Positions 6,490-8,995 of a DNA stretch of 8,995 nucleotides are shown here, piece by piece. The notes below the pieces were generated by a model, which did no database searches, was not told the origin of the DNA, and saw only the letters and a list, made by a program, of their open reading frames with translations. Both the position numbers and the translations under genes were made by a program. The DNA comes from Dehalococcoidia bacterium. Its GTDB lineage: Bacteria > Chloroflexota > Dehalococcoidia > SAR202 > UBA11138. Location of the stretch: positions 1-8,995 of the forward strand of contig JAAXHY010000118.1 in assembly GCA_012270665.1 (NCBI GenBank), given 5' to 3'. Each line of letters begins with the position of its first letter. Position 1 is the first letter of the stretch.

Positions 6490-6517
6490 ATTATACGGCA
6501 CTGCTGGCCGTTGTCTA
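6490..6517 (-). promoter_or_regulatory. Sigma70-like promoter in front of the DppB-type permease
   Basis: On the minus strand TAGACA (6512-6517; five of six bases match TTGACA) is followed after 16 nt by a perfect TATAAT (6490-6495). The start point would be near 6483, leaving a leader of about 25 nt before the ATG at 6458. This is the best -35/-10 pair I see in the window. Confidence 0.6.
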
Positions 6518-6535
6518 AACTCTCTAGGTCTTTAG

Positions 6536-6554
6536 GCCAGCCATAGTGCCTGGC
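6536..6554. other. Small stem-loop between the coiled-coil gene and dppB-type gene
   Basis: GCCAG (6536-6540) and CTGGC (6550-6554) form a 5-bp stem with a 9-nt loop, shortly after the stop at 6568 in the minus direction and upstream of the promoter at 6490-6517. It lacks a T-run, so a terminator is only weakly suggested. Confidence 0.25.
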
Positions 6555-6567
6555 GAAGGCCACTAGG

Positions 6568-7029
6568 CTAACCTATCGGAGGCGGTTCGTCGAATTTCTC
6601 TCCGCGCGCCTCAGCCTCCAGACGTCGTTCGTTCCAGTCCGCGACTTTAGCCGCCAACTCCGCCCGGCCCCGGGCCTCACCCTCAGCTATGCCCTCGGCT
6701 TTGCCTTGCGCTATGAGTTCGTCCTTGAACCTCTCTCTGCGCTCTTTCAGTCTGTCCGCTAGGCCCTGAGCCAGAACCATCATCAGCCTCCCTATTTCAA
6801 CTACCCCGATTGTGTTCAGAACAAACATCTGAACCATGTGGGACGAATCTCGCCCGACCGATCTCAGGTACTCAACGGCGCGGGCGTGACCGCCATAGAC
6901 GGCTTCATCCCACGCTACCATCAGTGTCCAGCCTGCTATCTGTAAGAAGAAGGTCGCTAAGTAGGTGTACCACCATCCTTCATGGACGCTCATCACTGAG
7001 ACGCGAAGCCCATTGAGAAATCTACTCAT
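6568..7029 (-). CDS. Hypothetical protein with membrane segments and a charged coiled-coil tail
   Basis: I do not recognise a family for this 153-residue protein. Residues 21-44 (YTYLATFFLQIAGWTLMVAW and on) look like a membrane helix, and 64-90 (HMVQMFVLNTIGVVEIGRLM and on) is a second hydrophobic or amphipathic helix. From residue 93 the sequence is highly charged and helical (LKERRERFKDELIAQGKAEG), with a short GxAEGxAxGxA repeat at 109-122, and ends in a proline-rich FDEPPPIG. GxAEG-type tails also occur at the C-termini of Rpn/PD-(D/E)XK nucleases, but no nuclease core is present here. The ATG at 7029 lacks a convincing SD; Met13 is an alternative. The gene sits between the binding protein and permease genes of the importer, all on the minus strand. 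A transporter accessory role is conceivable but unproven. Confidence 0.65.
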   Translation of the reverse strand: MSRFLNGLRVSVMSVHEGWWYTYLATFFLQIAGWTLMVAWDEAVYGGHARAVEYLRSVGRDSSHMVQMFVLNTIGVVEIGRLMMVLAQGLADRLKERRERFKDELIAQGKAEGIAEGEARGRAELAAKVADWNERRLEAEARGEKFDEPPPIG

Positions 7030-7071
7030 AGATTAATTTTCTTAGAAAGGGGGGATCGAATGGCCCGCCCG

Positions 7072-7088
7072 TATTCCCGACGGGAATA
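7072..7088. other. ATTCCC/GGGAAT hairpin downstream of the binding protein gene
   Basis: TATTCCC (7072-7078) and GGGAATA (7082-7088) form a perfect 7-bp stem with a 3-nt loop. It lies 78 nt beyond the binding protein stop and 43 nt before the next start. No T-run follows on the minus strand. The stem shares ATTCCC/GGGAAT with the element at 5430-5449 but has a much shorter loop. Confidence 0.4.
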
Positions 7089-7109
7089 TCAGGTAGGCCA
7101 TTGCTTGAC

Positions 7110-7150
7110 TAGGGGATTGATAGAGCGGCGCGATTAAGACGCCGCCCCTA
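7110..7150 (-). other. GC-rich stem-loop directly after the binding protein stop
   Basis: On the minus strand TAGGGG pairs with CCCCTA (7145-7150 with 7110-7115) and an inner CGGCG pairs with CGCCG (7140-7144 with 7126-7130) around a 9-nt loop, with an asymmetric bulge at 7116-7125. It starts 16 nt after the TAG at 7166. There is no T-run, so it is more likely a partial terminator or an mRNA 3'-end stabiliser of the kind that keeps binding protein transcripts abundant than a full terminator. That role is inferred. Confidence 0.4.
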
Positions 7151-7165
7151 TTACTAGTAAGTTGA

Positions 7166-8995
7166 CTACCTGCCTACCGGCACGATTGACTCGGGGTTGT
7201 TCCACTTGGAGAACAGCGCAGGGTCCATCGGCCAGTCCGCTATCTTGTTCGGGTTGTACGTGATGGGAGCCGGAACTCCAACCACACCGAAGCTAGGCGC
7301 GGTCTCGAACAGGTACTGGGCGAGTTCGTTGTTCAACTCTATCTTCTTGGCGACGTCTTGTTCCGCCGCGACAGCTACCCAAGTGTCCGCCGACTTCTTG
7401 ATCTCAAGGCCGCAGCCGAAGCCGCCGCGTGTCAGAGACGTGTGGTCCGCCGACTTGGGCCACTCCCAAGGCCAGGAGCTCTTGCCGTCGTCGCACTCGG
7501 TGACCCACGGCATCGTCGTAGCGCGCGCGACGATCGTCGGGCGATACACCGAGTAGGCGTACTTCTGCACTGCTGTCCTTACGCCAACCTCTTCCCAATA
7601 TCCGGCTATCGCGTCAGCCAATTCCTGGTATCCACCGGGGTTCGGCGCGTACAGAGGCATCTCGAAGCCTTTCGGATAGCCTGCCTGGGCGAGCAGGTCC
7701 CTGGCCATGTCAGGGTCGTATTCGTAGTTCCACTTATCCTGCCAGTTCGGGTTGTTCGGGCTGAAAGCGTTCAGGTATATCGGATGTCCGATGCCGTTCA
7801 GCAGGAATTCGTTGATCTCGTCCCTGTTGATGGCCCTCGCCAGCGCGTTGCGCACCAGCACGCCTTCCTCGAAGTCCGAGCATCCCGCAGGGCAGGCGCC
7901 GCTGTCATTGGGGCTGGGGTTGCTAATCCAGGGCAGGTCTCTCATGTAAACCGCGGCAGTGTCCAGGGGCGTGCCAAACAGCACGTGCTCTGTCTCCCAC
8001 AGGTTGCCGGAGAACGAGATCGAAGCCTGGCCTGCAAGTCCGTTGTCGGCAATGTCGAATCCGCCCTCGAGCATACGGGGAACGCTCCTGAGCAGAATGG
8101 GGGCGGCGTCAATTTCGCCAGTCTCCATCAGCGCGATCTGCGTGTTCTGCTCGCCCACTTCCTTGAAGACGATCCGGTCAACCTTAGAGTTGACGTCCCA
8201 GTGGTCGTAGGGCACCGCTTCCAAGATGGCGGTGTCGTCCTGTATCCATTCCGCCACGTGCAGCGGTCCGGTGCCGATGAAGGGGGTGTCCTTCATTTCG
8301 GTCTCGCCGACCGTCTCGTAGCGATTCAGGCTCTGGACGCTGTACGCCTGCGCCGCGTCGTTCATGATGTTCGCGTCCCAGCGCGGGTCGTACAGAGTAT
8401 TGCCCTCGGCGTCTTTGGCGAACGTCACTTTTAAGGTGGTCGGGTCAACCGCCACCGCCGGGATGTTCCCGAACACTGTGGCGAAGTCGCCCGCCTGCCA
8501 GTGAATGCTGGCTGTGTTGATGGCGCCGTTTCCGTCGTTGATGGTGAACGCGATGTCTGCCGCGGTCATCGGTCCCCAGCTGCCGCCGCCGTTGCTGCGG
8601 TCACCAAGTCCCTGACCGTGGAATATCACGTCGTCCCGAATCTTGAGCGTGGCCCCAACAGGGGAGCCCATTTCCATGTCCAGTTCCCAAGATTCGGCCA
8701 GCATGGGCGCGACCACTCCGGGATCCACGAACTTCATCGTTACTTCGCCGACACCCCAGTAGTGCATTGCGTCGGTCAACTGAGCGGAACCGAGACCGAC
8801 TCCGGGAGCCACGTCCTCGATGGCGATGTTGATGACGCCCGCTTCGCCAGTGGCCGCCGGAGCCGAGACAGCGGCTTCCACTACGATCACAGGTGTCGGG
8901 GTCACGACGAGCTCGACAGTCTTCTCGACCTCGACTACCTTCTCGACCTCCTTGACCACCTCAACCTCTTTCACCACTTCCTTCTCGACCACGAC
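7166..8995 (-). CDS. ABC transporter substrate-binding protein, family 5 (peptide/nickel type), N-terminus off window
   Basis: The reading frame continues to the window edge, so the signal peptide and any lipobox lie outside; a GTG at about 8990-8992 is not a credible start. Numbering from it, residues 1-30 are a Val/Glu/Lys repeat, followed by TPTPVIVVEA and an Ala-rich linker. The family 5 solute-binding fold then runs from about 52 to 600. Family marks are IGTGPLHVAEWIQDDTAILE (239-258), VRNALARAINRDEINEFLLN (380-399) and YDPDMARDLLAQAGYPKGFE (425-444). Four Cys occur (367, 371, 500, 527), close enough in pairs for disulfides. These proteins capture oligopeptides, opines, metals or glycosides outside the cell and deliver them to DppB/DppC-type permeases, which are encoded downstream on the same strand. 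The ligand cannot be assigned. Confidence 0.93.
   Translation of the reverse strand, partial: VVVEKEVVKEVEVVKEVEKVVEVEKTVELVVTPTPVIVVEAAVSAPAATGEAGVINIAIEDVAPGVGLGSAQLTDAMHYWGVGEVTMKFVDPGVVAPMLAESWELDMEMGSPVGATLKIRDDVIFHGQGLGDRSNGGGSWGPMTAADIAFTINDGNGAINTASIHWQAGDFATVFGNIPAVAVDPTTLKVTFAKDAEGNTLYDPRWDANIMNDAAQAYSVQSLNRYETVGETEMKDTPFIGTGPLHVAEWIQDDTAILEAVPYDHWDVNSKVDRIVFKEVGEQNTQIALMETGEIDAAPILLRSVPRMLEGGFDIADNGLAGQASISFSGNLWETEHVLFGTPLDTAAVYMRDLPWISNPSPNDSGACPAGCSDFEEGVLVRNALARAINRDEINEFLLNGIGHPIYLNAFSPNNPNWQDKWNYEYDPDMARDLLAQAGYPKGFEMPLYAPNPGGYQELADAIAGYWEEVGVRTAVQKYAYSVYRPTIVARATTMPWVTECDDGKSSWPWEWPKSADHTSLTRGGFGCGLEIKKSADTWVAVAAEQDVAKKIELNNELAQYLFETAPSFGVVGVPAPITYNPNKIADWPMDPALFSKWNNPESIVPVGR
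8903..8995 (-). repeat. Low-complexity Val/Glu/Lys codon repeat at the binding protein N-terminus
   Basis: The first 30 visible residues consist almost only of Val, Glu and Lys (pattern EKEVVKEVEVVKEVEKVVEV), encoded by repeated GAG, GTC/GTG and AAG codons, so the DNA is also repetitive. Such linkers between lipobox and ligand-binding domain are common in Chloroflexota binding proteins. It probably acts as an extended spacer from the membrane anchor. Repeat number may vary between strains. Confidence 0.75.

Noticed and set aside
7027..7060. Purine-poor leader of the 153-residue protein considered as a promoter or SD
   Set aside because: No -35/-10 pair with proper spacing and no GGAGG-like match was found before the ATG at 7029, so neither is called.
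7358..8434. Plus-strand open frame (358 codons) opposite the binding protein gene
   Set aside because: Arg/Val-rich antisense shadow of a well-supported binding protein; no motifs and no convincing start.

Overview
This window looks like a piece of a moderately GC-rich bacterial genome with short intergenic gaps. The best guess for the source is Chloroflexota (SAR202 or another Dehalococcoidia-like lineage). That guess rests mainly on the Val/Glu/Lys repeat linker at the N-terminus of the binding protein (8903-8995) and on the general character of the genes. No marker gene is present, so it is tentative.

Layout. At 1-213 (minus) is the N-terminal part of a transaldolase, preceded by a good SD and a plausible extended -10 promoter. 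At 336-1538 (minus) is a complete cytoplasmic-looking type I phosphodiesterase/nucleotide pyrophosphatase family enzyme. Across a 109-bp divergent spacer holding an imperfect direct repeat, 1648-3864 (plus) encodes a 738-residue protein. It joins two N-terminal ACT-like regions to a single GlnE-type nucleotidyltransferase domain. This gene converges on a five-gene minus-strand block that fills the rest of the window.

The minus-strand block, in transcription order, is: a peptide/nickel-type substrate-binding protein whose N-terminus lies off the window (7166-8995); a small membrane-plus-coiled-coil protein (6568-7029); a DppB-type permease (5481-6458) with a recognisable sigma70-like promoter; a DppC-type permease (4425-5363); and a small glycine-rich membrane protein that starts with TTG behind a strong SD (3952-4389). 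Together these encode most of an ABC importer for an oligopeptide-like solute. No ATP-binding subunit is in the window. The spacers of the block hold stem-loops, including an ATTCCC-N8-GGGAAT palindrome.

Most unusual is the ACT-ACT-GlnE-like protein. It suggests glutamine synthetase modification controlled in cis by amino-acid-sensing domains. A 135-bp stretch of that gene reads as a much more natural protein in another frame and is bounded by two homopolymers, so it may carry a pair of compensating indels. No gap without a gene exceeds about 140 bp. I saw no tRNA, rRNA, CRISPR array or insertion sequence.
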